Assembly (NCBI GenBank): GCA_949296645.1
Contig: CASFPH010000029.1
Span: 1 to 45,877, forward strand
Origin: an uncultured Bacteroidales bacterium
GTDB taxonomy: Bacteria; Bacteroidota; Bacteroidia; Bacteroidales; UBA932
Direction: 5' to 3'
Length of the DNA stretch: 45,877 nucleotides
Below are positions 26,955 through 36,746 of the stretch, piece by piece (the stretch's first letter is position 1; each line of letters starts with the position of its first letter). Position numbers and translations under genes: made by a program. The notes under the pieces were generated by a model. It had not been told where the DNA came from and searched no databases. It was given only the letters and a program-made list of their open reading frames with translations.

Positions 26955-28742
26955 ATGGCAGAAATTACTTTAGAACAACAGATTGTAAGGGAGCTGAAAG
27001 ATATTGTCAAAGATCTTTACTCCGCAGAAGTAGGGGATTCTCAGTTGCAGTTGCAGGCCACACGAAAGGATTTTGAGGGTGACATAACGCTTGTCGTTTT
27101 TCCGTTGTTGAAAATAAGCAGGAAGAATCCGGAACAGACGGCTGATGATTTGGGCAGAGAACTGACGCAAAGGCTGGAGCAGATTGCTTCGTACAATGTT
27201 GTAAAGGGATTTCTTAATCTAAAATATTCTGAATCTTACTGGAACGGTGTACTGGAACGAATTTCATCGGCTGAGGATTTCGGTCAGGCAGCACCTACTG
27301 GCAAGACTATAATGGTCGAGTTTTCCTCTCCTAACACCAACAAGCCTTTGCATCTTGGGCATATAAGGAATAACCTGTTGGGAAGCTCCGTCGCTTCTCT
27401 TCTGAAGGCTAACGGTCATAACGTGATAAAAGTCAATCTTGTCAACGACAGAGGTATACATATTTGCAAGTCTATGCTTGCCTGGAAGATGTTTGCAAAC
27501 GGAGCGACTCCAGAATCTGCAGGCATAAAGGGCGATCATCTTGTAGGTGACTATTACGTGGCTTTCAATGATGCATACAAGAAGCAGGTAGAGGAAATGG
27601 TTGCTTCCGGGATTTCTAAAGAAGAGGCGGAAAAGAACGCTCCGGTAATGAAAGAGGCCCAGGAAATGCTTTTCAAATGGGAGAACGGGGACAAGGAGAC
27701 AGTAGATCTGTGGAAAATGATGAACGGATGGGTGTATGACGGTTTCGACCAGACATACAGGCGTCTCGGCATTTCATTCGACAGAACGTATTATGAGTCT
27801 CAGACATATCTACTCGGGAAGTCTCTTGTACGGAAAGGGCTTGACATGGGCGTTTTCGAGAAGCGCGAAGACGGTTCCGTTTGGTGCGATCTGACTTCTG
27901 ACGGTCTTGACGAGAAACTGCTTCTGAGGTCTGACGGTACTTCGGTATACATGACGCAGGACCTCGGTACGGCGCATCAGAGATTTTCAGAATACAATCT
28001 CGATGAGCATATATACGTGGTTGGAAACGAACAGAATTATCATTTCCAGGTGCTCAAGCTGATTTTGAAGAAACTTGGATTCGGATGGGCCGATGCGATA
28101 TATCATCTTTCCTACGGTATGGTCGAACTGCCGCAGGGCAAGATGAAATCGAGGGAGGGTACCGTTGTCGATGCTGACGATCTTGTGGAAAGCATGTATC
28201 AGACGGCAAGGGAGACTTCACTTGAACTGGGCAAACTGGAAGGCCTTTCAGAGAAAGAGCAGAGCGAATTGTTTGAAATGATAGGTCTCGGAGCCCTCAA
28301 GTATTTTATCCTTAAGGTGGATCCAAAGAAGACAATGCTTTTCGATCCTAAGGAATCTATCGATTTCAACGGTAATACCGGACCGTTCATACAGTATACT
28401 TATGCACGAATCAAATCAATTCTCAGAAAAGCAGCCGAAAACGGGTTTTCAAAAGGGGTAAACGGTACTTGTCTGCTTCCTAAGGAAATATCCCTGCTGA
28501 AGCAGCTTGATGCGTTTCCTGCGAAGATTCTTGAAGCAGGAGAAGCCCATTCGCCTGCCCTCGTTGCAAATTATGCATATGATCTGGCAAAGGAATTCAA
28601 CCAGTTCTATCATGACGTATCCATATTGAGGGAGGAGAACGAAGCGGCAAGATCGCAGAGGCTTGAACTAATTTCGGCAGTTGCCGGCGTACTCTCCAAG
28701 TCTATGGGAATTCTCGGTATAGATATGCCTGAAAGAATGTAA
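26955..28742 (+). CDS. argS: Arginyl-tRNA synthetase
   Basis: A 595-aa class I aminoacyl-tRNA synthetase that charges tRNA-Arg. The HIGH-like motif is in PLHLGHIRNN (near 130). The second motif region reads MKSREGTVVDADDLV; the canonical KMSK is altered, as is usual for many ArgS. The N-terminal add-1 domain and the C-terminal DALR anticodon-binding domain (from about 465, YTYARIKSILRKA) are both present. The length is normal. Confidence 0.97.
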   Translation: MAEITLEQQIVRELKDIVKDLYSAEVGDSQLQLQATRKDFEGDITLVVFPLLKISRKNPEQTADDLGRELTQRLEQIASYNVVKGFLNLKYSESYWNGVLERISSAEDFGQAAPTGKTIMVEFSSPNTNKPLHLGHIRNNLLGSSVASLLKANGHNVIKVNLVNDRGIHICKSMLAWKMFANGATPESAGIKGDHLVGDYYVAFNDAYKKQVEEMVASGISKEEAEKNAPVMKEAQEMLFKWENGDKETVDLWKMMNGWVYDGFDQTYRRLGISFDRTYYESQTYLLGKSLVRKGLDMGVFEKREDGSVWCDLTSDGLDEKLLLRSDGTSVYMTQDLGTAHQRFSEYNLDEHIYVVGNEQNYHFQVLKLILKKLGFGWADAIYHLSYGMVELPQGKMKSREGTVVDADDLVESMYQTARETSLELGKLEGLSEKEQSELFEMIGLGALKYFILKVDPKKTMLFDPKESIDFNGNTGPFIQYTYARIKSILRKAAENGFSKGVNGTCLLPKEISLLKQLDAFPAKILEAGEAHSPALVANYAYDLAKEFNQFYHDVSILREENEAARSQRLELISAVAGVLSKSMGILGIDMPERM

Positions 28743-28757
28743 TCCGTGCGAGGGGTG

Positions 28758-30497
28758 ATGGACAGGGAATATCCCGGGAATCTGCCTCCTACATCCGTAA
28801 AGGAGATGAAGCTCCTCGGATGGGACAGACCCGACATAATACTTTTCAGCGGCGATGCTTTCGTAGACCATCCTTCATTCGGTACAGCTGTGATAGCACG
28901 TGTTCTGATGAATGAAGGTTACAGGGTAGCCGTAGTGCCGCAGCCGAACTGGAGGGACGATCTCCGGGATTTCAGAAAGTTCGGTGTCCCGAGACTTTTT
29001 TTCGGGGTGAATTCTGGTGTTATGGATTCGATGGTCAATCATTATACCGCACAGAAAAGACTCAGAAGCAATGATGCATATACTCCAGAAGGCAAGGCTG
29101 GTTACAGACCCGACTATGCGGTTACCGTATATTCTACTATTCTTAAAAAACTATATCCGGACACGCCGGTTGTCATAGGGGGTGTTGAAGCTTCTCTAAG
29201 GAGGGTTACTCATTACGATTACTGGCAGGACCGTCTTCTCCCGTCTGTCCTTGTTGACAGCGGGGCGGATGTGCTTGTCTACGGAATGGGAGAAAGACCT
29301 GTTGTGGAACTCGCGAATGCATTTGCGGACGGGGCGGATATCGGGACTGTCAGGAAAATACGGCAGATTGCGTATGTTTCTGAAAAACTACCCAAGGGAA
29401 ACGGACTTTTGGTGCTTCCTTCGTACGAAGAGTGTCTTAAGGATAAAAAAGCATATGCCAGACATTTTTCATTGATAGAGAAACATGCAAATTCGTATTC
29501 CGTGCCGGTTATAGCGGAGCAGTATGCAGACGGAAAGTATGTTGTTGTCAATCCGCCTTTCCTTCCGATGACGGAAAAAGAGATAGATGCAGTGTATGAT
29601 CTGCCGTACACGAAGAAGCCGCATCCGAGATATGGTGAAAAGCATATTCCTGCATACGAGATGATAAAATTTTCGATTAATACTCACAGGGGTTGTTTCG
29701 GTGGATGCAGTTTCTGTACGATTGCAGCGCATCAGGGAAAATTCATACAGAGCCGATCCGTGGATTCCATAGTAAGGGAGATTGTCAGGCTTACTGAAAG
29801 AAATGATTTCAAGGGGGTGATTTCGGATCTCGGAGCACCTACTGCAAACATGTACAGGATGGTCGGGCGAAAATCATCATTGTGTGCCGTATGTCACCGC
29901 AAGTCCTGTCTTTTTCCTTCGGTATGTCCCAATATGGAAACATCCCATAAACCCCAGCTTGAGCTTTTCAGGGAGGTTGCAAAGATAAAGGGAGTACGCA
30001 GAGCCTTTATCGGCAGCGGGATAAGATATGACCTTTTTCTTGACAGGAACGGCTTTTTTGATGCAGATGCCCGCCGGTATTTCGAGGAACTTGTCGTAAA
30101 CCATACTTCCGGCAGGCTGAAAGTAGCGCCTGAACATACTGAGAAAACAGTTCTGAAGTATATGAACAAACCGGATTTCAGCCTTTTCGAAAGGCTCAGG
30201 ATGGAATTCGATTCCCTGGTTGAAAAAAAAGGACTTAGATATCAGCTTGTTCCGTATTTCATTTCCAGCCATCCTGGCTGTACAGTTTCCGATATGGAAA
30301 AGCTTTCCAAAAACAGATTTCTGCGCGGTATCAATCTTGAACAGGTGCAGGATTTCACACCTACTCCCATGACGAAATCGTCGGTAATGTATTATACCGG
30401 AATAGATCCGGACAGCGGTGAACGTGTTTTCGTTGAGAAAAATCAGGACCGTAAAAGGGAGCAGAAGAAATTTTTTACGATAAAGAGAAAAATTTAG
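28758..30497 (+). CDS. ygiQ: YgiQ-family radical SAM protein
   Basis: A 579-aa protein of the YgiQ / UPF0313 family. The N-terminal domain reads DIILFSGDAFVDHPSFGTAVIARVL, typical of the B12-binding-like part. The radical SAM motif CFGGCSFC (CxxxCxxC) is near residue 315. Further cysteines are in CAVCHRKSC, which may bind another cluster. The reaction is unknown for this family. ATG at 28758 fits the homologues; a GTG at 28746 is possible. It begins 15 bp after the argS stop, so co-transcription is likely. Confidence 0.92.
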   Translation: MDREYPGNLPPTSVKEMKLLGWDRPDIILFSGDAFVDHPSFGTAVIARVLMNEGYRVAVVPQPNWRDDLRDFRKFGVPRLFFGVNSGVMDSMVNHYTAQKRLRSNDAYTPEGKAGYRPDYAVTVYSTILKKLYPDTPVVIGGVEASLRRVTHYDYWQDRLLPSVLVDSGADVLVYGMGERPVVELANAFADGADIGTVRKIRQIAYVSEKLPKGNGLLVLPSYEECLKDKKAYARHFSLIEKHANSYSVPVIAEQYADGKYVVVNPPFLPMTEKEIDAVYDLPYTKKPHPRYGEKHIPAYEMIKFSINTHRGCFGGCSFCTIAAHQGKFIQSRSVDSIVREIVRLTERNDFKGVISDLGAPTANMYRMVGRKSSLCAVCHRKSCLFPSVCPNMETSHKPQLELFREVAKIKGVRRAFIGSGIRYDLFLDRNGFFDADARRYFEELVVNHTSGRLKVAPEHTEKTVLKYMNKPDFSLFERLRMEFDSLVEKKGLRYQLVPYFISSHPGCTVSDMEKLSKNRFLRGINLEQVQDFTPTPMTKSSVMYYTGIDPDSGERVFVEKNQDRKREQKKFFTIKRKI

Positions 30498-30587
30498 CGG
30501 CATTATGCTTTTAATTAAAAAAAATGCGCTATAATTGCAGCCCGAAAGGGATATTGTTTTATTGTATAAAATATAAAGGATATAATA

Positions 30588-30926
30588 ATGGCTAAAGGTA
30601 TTCAGAAAAAGAGAGCTGTTGTCAGCTACGCGAACATGTCACCGGAGGTAGCGGCTGCATTTAAGGAGAAGTATCCTAAGGGCTATGCCGATTATATGGG
30701 AAACATTGTAAAGGTGGACAAGCCTGACGGTACATTTTTCTATGCTGTTTCAGTTGAACTGCCGGATGCAATTTATCTTGTTAAGGTGGCGGTTACCATT
30801 GATGATTATGAAGATGTTGAAAAAAGTCTTTTCGGGGGCGGAAATGATGATGAGGGGAGTGACTCCGATTCATTTCCGGAAGAAGGTACGTCAAACCTTC
30901 CGGATGACGACGAAGACAACGACTGA
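30588..30926 (+). CDS. Small conserved protein with acidic C-terminal tail
   Basis: A 112-aa protein with a basic start (MAKGIQKKRAVVSYANMS), a folded middle (about 20-75, with DGTFFYAVSVELPDAIYLVKVAVTIDD) and a tail of Asp, Glu and Ser (residues about 83-112). Similar short proteins with this order of parts occur in Bacteroidales from memory. The function is unknown. The acidic tail could bind a basic partner or mimic DNA; that is speculation. It has its own leader of about 90 bp after ygiQ. Confidence 0.75.
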   Translation: MAKGIQKKRAVVSYANMSPEVAAAFKEKYPKGYADYMGNIVKVDKPDGTFFYAVSVELPDAIYLVKVAVTIDDYEDVEKSLFGGGNDDEGSDSDSFPEEGTSNLPDDDEDND

Positions 30927-31021
30927 TACTCTGGATACTTGTTCAGAACGAAAAACCGGACCGGATTTCTCCAGTCCGGTTTTATTTTATTAAATTTGTA
31001 CTTAATCATCAATCACGGAAA

Positions 31022-32842
31022 ATGAAGTTTGGCGCTTTTGAAAACATATATCTGAAAACTGCCGTTTTTTTCAGAAAAGGAATAGGTTTCGTTTCTTCAT
31101 TTCTGAAGGGCTTGCCTGAACACAGGATGCTTCTTATACTTGCGTTCATAGTCGGATTGGGAAGCGGTTTCGCGGCAGTAATACTGAAAAACATGATCCA
31201 TTTCTGCCAGTGGATACTGACAGGATGGTTCAATACCCCTCAGGACAGTTTCTGGTATCTTTTGTATCCCGGAATAGGTATGCTGCTTGCTTTTCTTTTT
31301 GTCAAGTATCTGATTAAGGATAATATAGGCCATGGTGTAACAAAAGTGTTACTTGCAGTTTCGCGCAATGAATCCAAGATAAAAGCTCATAATACATGGA
31401 GTTCCATAGCTGCAAGTTCTGTTACTATAGGTTTCGGGGGATCGGTAGGAGCCGAGGCTCCGATTGTCTACACCGGAGCGGCAATAGGGTCGAATATAGC
31501 TAGTCTGTTCGGACTTTCGTACAAGCATATGACCATTCTTCTTGGATGCGGTGCTGCCGGTGCAGTGGCCGGTATTTTCAAGGCTCCCATGGCCGGTATA
31601 CTTTTCACGTTGGAGATATTGCTTTTCAACATATCGATGACCTCAATACTTCCTCTGCTTGTGGCTACCGTGACTTCCACTACTGTCTCGTATATATTTC
31701 TGGGAAGTGCAGTTCCTTTTGAAAATACTCTCCAGCCGTTTTCGATAGGAAATATTCCGTACTATATAATACTCGGGATAGCGTGCGGTTTCGTGGCTCT
31801 GTTTTTTACGAAGACGACATTGAGAATGGAGGACAAAATAAAATCCATAGTGAACCCTTACAGGAGATGGCTTGTTTCCGCCCTTTCCCTCGGTGTTCTT
31901 ATTTTCCTGTTTCCTCCTCTTTACGGTGAAGGTTACGGAGTGTTGACTTATCTTCTGAACGGGGAGCCGCAGGAAGCGCTTAAAACGAATATTCTCCGTG
32001 ATCTTTTTTTGAATCCGTGGATGATACCGTTGTATTTTCTGGGTGTGATGTTCTTCAAGGTGTATGCAATGTCATTTACAAATGCGGGTGGTGGAGTAGG
32101 AGGTACTTTCGGTCCTACGCTTTTTGTGGGCGGAGTTGCCGGCTTTGTTCTGGTAAGGGTGATGAATCTGCTTGAGATAACTTCTATAGCTTTGCCGGAA
32201 ACTAATTTTGTGCTTGCCGGTATGGCCGGTCTTATGGCTGCCGTCATGCAGGCTCCGATGACCGCAATCTTTCTGATAGCTGAGATAACAGGAGGGTATG
32301 TTCTTCTGATTCCGTTGATTGTCACATCCATTTCGGCATTTGCAACGCACCGTACCTTCGAATCGTACTCGATATATACAAAGCGTATTGCCAACCAGGG
32401 TGATCTGCTGACACATGACAGTGATCAGGCGGTACTTACTCTGCTCAAGACAGGCGATCTTATAGAAAATGATTTTGTTCCTGTGGAACCGGATGCTTCT
32501 TTGGGTGATCTTGTGGATGTCATTGCCGTTTCAAAGAGGAATATTTTTCCTGTTGTTTCGTCAGACGGTTATTTCCATGGCGTGATATTCCTGAATGATG
32601 TCAGGGAGATAATGTTCTACAGGGACATGTATGAGAAAGTCAGGATTTCAGAGCTTATGAAGGATGCCCCGGAGTATGTCTACAATGATGAAAAGATGGA
32701 TAGCGTCATGCGTAAGTTCGAAGATACCGGTGCATGGAATCTTCCCGTGCTGGATTCACATAATCATTACCTGGGTTTTGTTTCCAAGTCGAAGATATTT
32801 TCAGCGTACAGGGAACAGCTGCAGCAGGTTTCACACGATTAA
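31022..32842 (+). CDS. ClC-family chloride channel or antiporter with CBS domains
   Basis: A 606-aa ClC membrane protein. Family motifs are changed: the GSGIP position reads GHGVTKV (near 101), and GKEGP reads GAEAPIV (near 146), keeping the gating glutamate. The third motif is intact as GGGVGGTFGPTLFVGG. About ten membrane helices are followed by a CBS pair from about 450 (FVPVEPDASLGDLVDVIAVSKRNIFPVV and a second unit ending DSHNHYLGFVSKSKIF), which may sense adenine nucleotides. The external glutamate suggests a proton-coupled exchanger, but ion choice cannot be read. Tex follows 9 bp later. Confidence 0.92.
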   Translation: MKFGAFENIYLKTAVFFRKGIGFVSSFLKGLPEHRMLLILAFIVGLGSGFAAVILKNMIHFCQWILTGWFNTPQDSFWYLLYPGIGMLLAFLFVKYLIKDNIGHGVTKVLLAVSRNESKIKAHNTWSSIAASSVTIGFGGSVGAEAPIVYTGAAIGSNIASLFGLSYKHMTILLGCGAAGAVAGIFKAPMAGILFTLEILLFNISMTSILPLLVATVTSTTVSYIFLGSAVPFENTLQPFSIGNIPYYIILGIACGFVALFFTKTTLRMEDKIKSIVNPYRRWLVSALSLGVLIFLFPPLYGEGYGVLTYLLNGEPQEALKTNILRDLFLNPWMIPLYFLGVMFFKVYAMSFTNAGGGVGGTFGPTLFVGGVAGFVLVRVMNLLEITSIALPETNFVLAGMAGLMAAVMQAPMTAIFLIAEITGGYVLLIPLIVTSISAFATHRTFESYSIYTKRIANQGDLLTHDSDQAVLTLLKTGDLIENDFVPVEPDASLGDLVDVIAVSKRNIFPVVSSDGYFHGVIFLNDVREIMFYRDMYEKVRISELMKDAPEYVYNDEKMDSVMRKFEDTGAWNLPVLDSHNHYLGFVSKSKIFSAYREQLQQVSHD

Positions 32843-32851
32843 TTTATTGTT

Positions 32852-35002
32852 ATGCAGGATATTTACATTAAGGAAATCGCCTCCAGAATCGGTGCCAGAA
32901 ACTGGCAGGTGGAGAATTGTATAGAACTTATAGAAGAAGGGGCCACCGTACCTTTCATAAGCAGATACCGCAAGGAGAAGACAGGAGCACTGGATGAAGT
33001 ACAGGTCGCTGAAATAAAGCATCTTCACGGGAAATTTTCCGATCTGGATGAGCGTAAGGCCTTTATCCTTAAATCGGTGTCTGAACATGAGGGAATGACT
33101 CCGGAAAAGCTTGCGGAGATAACAGAAAAGGTATCATCGCTTCTTGACCCGCAGGAACTTGAAGATATTTATCTTCCATACAGGCCCAGGCGCAGGACAC
33201 GTGCTTCCGCGGCAAGGGAGTGCGGTCTGGAGCCGCTTGCGGATGAAATACTTACGTTCAGGTACAGCCGGGATCTTGCTCCTGTTGCATCGAGATTCCT
33301 GAATGAAAAGGTAGTGGATATGGAGTCGGCCCTGTCTGGTGCAAGGGACATAATTGCCGAAAGAATATCGGAGATGCAGGAAGTCCGTGCTGCCTTGAGA
33401 AGTTCTTACGGCAGGTTCGGAATGCTTCATTCAAAGGTTGTCAAATCCAGGATAGAGGAAGCCGACAAGTATTCGAATTATTTCGATTACAGGGAGCCAG
33501 TAGGCAGGATTGCTTCTCATCGTCTTCTGGCTGTTCTCAGGGGAGATTCAGAAGGGCTTCTTTCAGTGAAGATAGACATCGATGCGGAGAAATCGGAAGA
33601 AAGCATAATAAGGGTTTTCAATTCCGGGAAGCGTCTTCCGCAAGGTGCCTGCGGAGATCAGGTAAGGCTTGCCGTTGATGATGCATACAGAAGACTCTTG
33701 CATCCTTCAATTGAGAATGAAGTGATTCGTGCAGCCAAGGAAAAGGCAGATATCGAATCCATCAGGGTTTTCGGAGAGAACCTCAGGCAGTTGCTGCTTG
33801 CTCCTCCAGTGGGGCAGAAAAGGACTCTTGCGATAGATCCCGGTTTCCGTACCGGATGCAAGGTTGTCTGTCTGGATGCACAGGGGGCGCTGCTGCATAA
33901 TGACACGATTTATCCTCATCCTCCGCAGAACGAGAAAGTCAATGCAATGAAAAAGATTTCCAATCTTGTAGAGTCATACAGGATAGAGGTAATAGCGATA
34001 GGTAACGGAACGGCTTCGCGCGAGACAGAAGCCTTTATCAGAAAGATAGCTTTGCCGGAAGGAGTGAAGGTATATTCCGTAAGTGAGGATGGAGCTTCCG
34101 TATATTCGGCATCTCCCGTTGCGAGAGAGGAGTTCCCGGATTATGACGTGACCGTAAGGGGAGCTGTATCCATAGGAAGAAGATTGATGGACCCTCTTGC
34201 GGAACTTGTCAAAATAGACCCTAAATCGCTCGGTATAGGCCAGTATCAGCATGACGTAGATCAGGCCATGCTTAAGGAAAAGCTGGATGAGGTTGTGGAA
34301 CTGGCAGTCAACAGCGTTGGTGTGAATCTAAATACTGCAAGCAAACATTTGCTTTCGTATGTTTCAGGTATAGGACCTGCACTTGCACAGAATATTGTGG
34401 ATTACAGGACTGAAAACGGCGCTTTCTCGTCGAGACAGCAGCTTCTGTCAGTGAAACGTCTCGGAGCGAAGGCATTCGAACAGTCTGCCGGATTTTTGAG
34501 GGTTCCTGGAGGGGAGAATCCTCTGGATAATTCAGCCGTGCATCCCGAAAGTTATGAACTGGTGAAGAGGATTGCTGCAGACCTGAACATGAAGCTTGCC
34601 GATCTGATATCCAATCAGGAAGCGTTGTCCGGAATAGATCCGGCAAAATATGCTTCCGAAGGTGAATACACTGTAAAGGACATAATAAACGAACTTGCAA
34701 AGCCGGGACGCGATCCGAGGTCCACGATAAAAGTTTTCGAGTTTTCCTCGGAAATACATGCTCTGGAAGATGTGAAATGCGGCATGAAGCTGCCTGGAAT
34801 TGTGACCAATATTACGAATTTCGGTGCGTTTGTGGATGTAGGTATAAAAGAAAACGGTCTGATACATGTGTCCAACATGGCATCGGGCAGACATGTATCG
34901 GATCTGTCAAAGTACGTCAGGCTGCATCAGCATATCATGGTAGAAGTCCTCAATGTCGACGTGCAGCGCAAGCGTCTTCAGCTCAGGCTTGTCAGCGACT
35001 GA
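32852..35002 (+). CDS. tex: Tex-like RNA-binding protein
   Basis: A 716-aa Tex / Spt6-like protein. Domains in order: N-terminal Tex helical region; YqgF/RuvC-like fold from about 325 (TLAIDPGFRTGCKVVCLDAQGA); helix-hairpin-helix units near 490-560 (HLLSYVSGIGPALAQNIVDYR and LGAKAFEQSAGFLRV); and an S1 domain from about 640 (MKLPGIVTNITNFGAFVDVGIKENGLIHVSNM). It binds RNA and is tied to transcription and RNA decay in other bacteria. Its last 11 bp overlap the end of the SulP gene on the other strand. Confidence 0.95.
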   Translation: MQDIYIKEIASRIGARNWQVENCIELIEEGATVPFISRYRKEKTGALDEVQVAEIKHLHGKFSDLDERKAFILKSVSEHEGMTPEKLAEITEKVSSLLDPQELEDIYLPYRPRRRTRASAARECGLEPLADEILTFRYSRDLAPVASRFLNEKVVDMESALSGARDIIAERISEMQEVRAALRSSYGRFGMLHSKVVKSRIEEADKYSNYFDYREPVGRIASHRLLAVLRGDSEGLLSVKIDIDAEKSEESIIRVFNSGKRLPQGACGDQVRLAVDDAYRRLLHPSIENEVIRAAKEKADIESIRVFGENLRQLLLAPPVGQKRTLAIDPGFRTGCKVVCLDAQGALLHNDTIYPHPPQNEKVNAMKKISNLVESYRIEVIAIGNGTASRETEAFIRKIALPEGVKVYSVSEDGASVYSASPVAREEFPDYDVTVRGAVSIGRRLMDPLAELVKIDPKSLGIGQYQHDVDQAMLKEKLDEVVELAVNSVGVNLNTASKHLLSYVSGIGPALAQNIVDYRTENGAFSSRQQLLSVKRLGAKAFEQSAGFLRVPGGENPLDNSAVHPESYELVKRIAADLNMKLADLISNQEALSGIDPAKYASEGEYTVKDIINELAKPGRDPRSTIKVFEFSSEIHALEDVKCGMKLPGIVTNITNFGAFVDVGIKENGLIHVSNMASGRHVSDLSKYVRLHQHIMVEVLNVDVQRKRLQLRLVSD

Positions 35003-36701
35003 CCATTTCAGTCGCCTTGGCAAGTGCCGGAACTATGTGAGGGTGTATGAATTCTTCTCCGATTTCATATGCCAGACCTGTTTTCTCAAGTGTTTTCCTT
35101 ACATTGTCGTTCACTCCTGACAGAATCATTGAAATTCCTTCTTTCCTTGATCTTACAAACAGGTTTCTCAGGTTGTTGATTCCTGTAGAGTCGATGAAAG
35201 GCACCTTTCGCATCCTGATTATCCTTACCTTTATACCTATCTTTTTCAGGTCATGGTCGAGTTCATCTAGTTTGCTGGCAAGCCCGAAGAAGAAAGGTCC
35301 GTCTATTTCGTAGATCTCTACTCCTTTCGGGACATCGAAATGTTCGATGTTGCTTAGTTGTGCCATTTCGTCGCTTTCAGTTCCGGCAACGAATTCTTCC
35401 TGAAGTTTACGTACGCTGGATGATTCGGATACTCGTTTTACGAACAGTATTATTGCAAGCAGGATACCGACTTCGATGGCGATGGTCAGGTCGAATATTA
35501 TGGTAAGGAAGAATGTTATCAGAAGTACAGCAACATCAGCCTTGTCTCCTTTCAGAAGATAGCGGAATGTCTTCCATTCGCTCATGTTGTAGGCTACGAT
35601 GATTAGTATGGCTGCAAGACATGAAAGAGGAATATGTACAGCATATGGGAGAAGGAAAAAGAATATCAGGAGCAGCACTATCGCATGGATTACTCCGGTT
35701 ACCGGAGTCTTTCCTCCGTTGTTTATGTTTGCCATCGTTCTTGCAATGGCTCCGGTTGCAGGAATACCTCCGAAGAATGGAGTCACAATGTTTGCAATTC
35801 CCTGTCCTATTAGTTCTGTGTTGGAATCGTGTTTTTTTCCTGTAACCCCGTCTGCGACCATTGCTGCAAGCAGTGATTCTATTGCACAGAGCAGTGCTAT
35901 TGTGAATGCAGGAGAAAACAGGTTCTGGACTGTGCTTATGCTCATTTCAGGCAGGCTTGGGCTTGGCATTGAAACACCTGATGCAAGTTCCGGGAATTTG
36001 GAGCCTATGGTGTTGAATCCGATACCGGCAAATTTGCCGAGAATGACGGAGGCTGCCGTGCCTGCTATTATGGCTATCAGCGAGCCCGGTATTTTTTTTG
36101 TCACTTTAGGCCAGTATATTATTATCAGAAGGCAGAAAATGCCCAATAGTGTCTCATAGAGGTTGATGCTGTTAATATTCCTGAAATAGCATCCCCATTG
36201 CTGAAGAAAACCAGACGGTACGGATTCTATTTCCAGACCGAAGAAGTCTTTTATCTGAGTGGAAAAAATGACTACGGCAATACCGCTTGTGAAGCCGACA
36301 ACGATAGGGTAGGGAATGAATTTGATTATGGAACCCAGTTTGAATACACCCATGAGTACCAGCATTATACCGGCCATTACCGTCGCTATTATCAGACCCG
36401 ACATGCCGTATTCGGCAACTATCCCGTAAACAATGACTATGAATGCTCCTGTAGGTCCACCTATGAGAAAATGCGACCCTCCGAACAGGGATACCAACAG
36501 ACCGGCGACTATGGCCGTTATCAGTCCCTGCTGGGGGGTTACACCGCTTGCTATACCGAATGCTATTGCAAGCGGAAGAGCAATTATACCTACAATTATA
36601 CCGGCAATCAGGTCTGCCGTGAAAGTTTCCTTGTCATATCCTCCTTTTCTGAAAAGTTCAAAGAACTTAGGGCGGAAGATGCTACCCACTTTGTTGACCA
36701 T
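34992..36701 (-). CDS. SulP-family anion permease with STAS domain
   Basis: A 569-aa permease. The sulfate-transporter core (about 12 hydrophobic segments, residues 25-430) starts with DLIAGIIVGIIALPLAIAFGIASGVTPQQG. The C-terminal STAS domain (about 450-560) carries the FIDSTGINNL motif. Substrates of this family include sulfate, bicarbonate and dicarboxylates; the substrate here is not known, although a sulfate role would fit the sulfur theme of the next operon. A minus-strand TACTTTTG (36735-36728) is its likely -7 box, 26 bp before the ATG. It shares 11 bp at its end with tex. Confidence 0.93.
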   Translation of the reverse strand: MVNKVGSIFRPKFFELFRKGGYDKETFTADLIAGIIVGIIALPLAIAFGIASGVTPQQGLITAIVAGLLVSLFGGSHFLIGGPTGAFIVIVYGIVAEYGMSGLIIATVMAGIMLVLMGVFKLGSIIKFIPYPIVVGFTSGIAVVIFSTQIKDFFGLEIESVPSGFLQQWGCYFRNINSINLYETLLGIFCLLIIIYWPKVTKKIPGSLIAIIAGTAASVILGKFAGIGFNTIGSKFPELASGVSMPSPSLPEMSISTVQNLFSPAFTIALLCAIESLLAAMVADGVTGKKHDSNTELIGQGIANIVTPFFGGIPATGAIARTMANINNGGKTPVTGVIHAIVLLLIFFFLLPYAVHIPLSCLAAILIIVAYNMSEWKTFRYLLKGDKADVAVLLITFFLTIIFDLTIAIEVGILLAIILFVKRVSESSSVRKLQEEFVAGTESDEMAQLSNIEHFDVPKGVEIYEIDGPFFFGLASKLDELDHDLKKIGIKVRIIRMRKVPFIDSTGINNLRNLFVRSRKEGISMILSGVNDNVRKTLEKTGLAYEIGEEFIHPHIVPALAKATEMVSR

Positions 36702-36727
36702 TATTCTCGTGTTTTAGATTAAGGCCG

Positions 36728-36735
36728 CAAAAGTA
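36728..36735 (-). promoter_or_regulatory. Promoter -7 element of the SulP gene
   Basis: TACTTTTG on the minus strand (36735-36728), in the 45-bp gap between the cysteate synthase stop and the SulP ATG. It suggests that SulP has its own promoter and is not only read through from the Hdr operon. Confidence 0.5.
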
Positions 36736-36746
36736 GCAAATTTTTC

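Noticed and set aside
28158..28190. Missing KMSKS motif in argS as a defect
   Set aside because: Many normal ArgS enzymes lack the canonical KMSKS; all other parts are intact.
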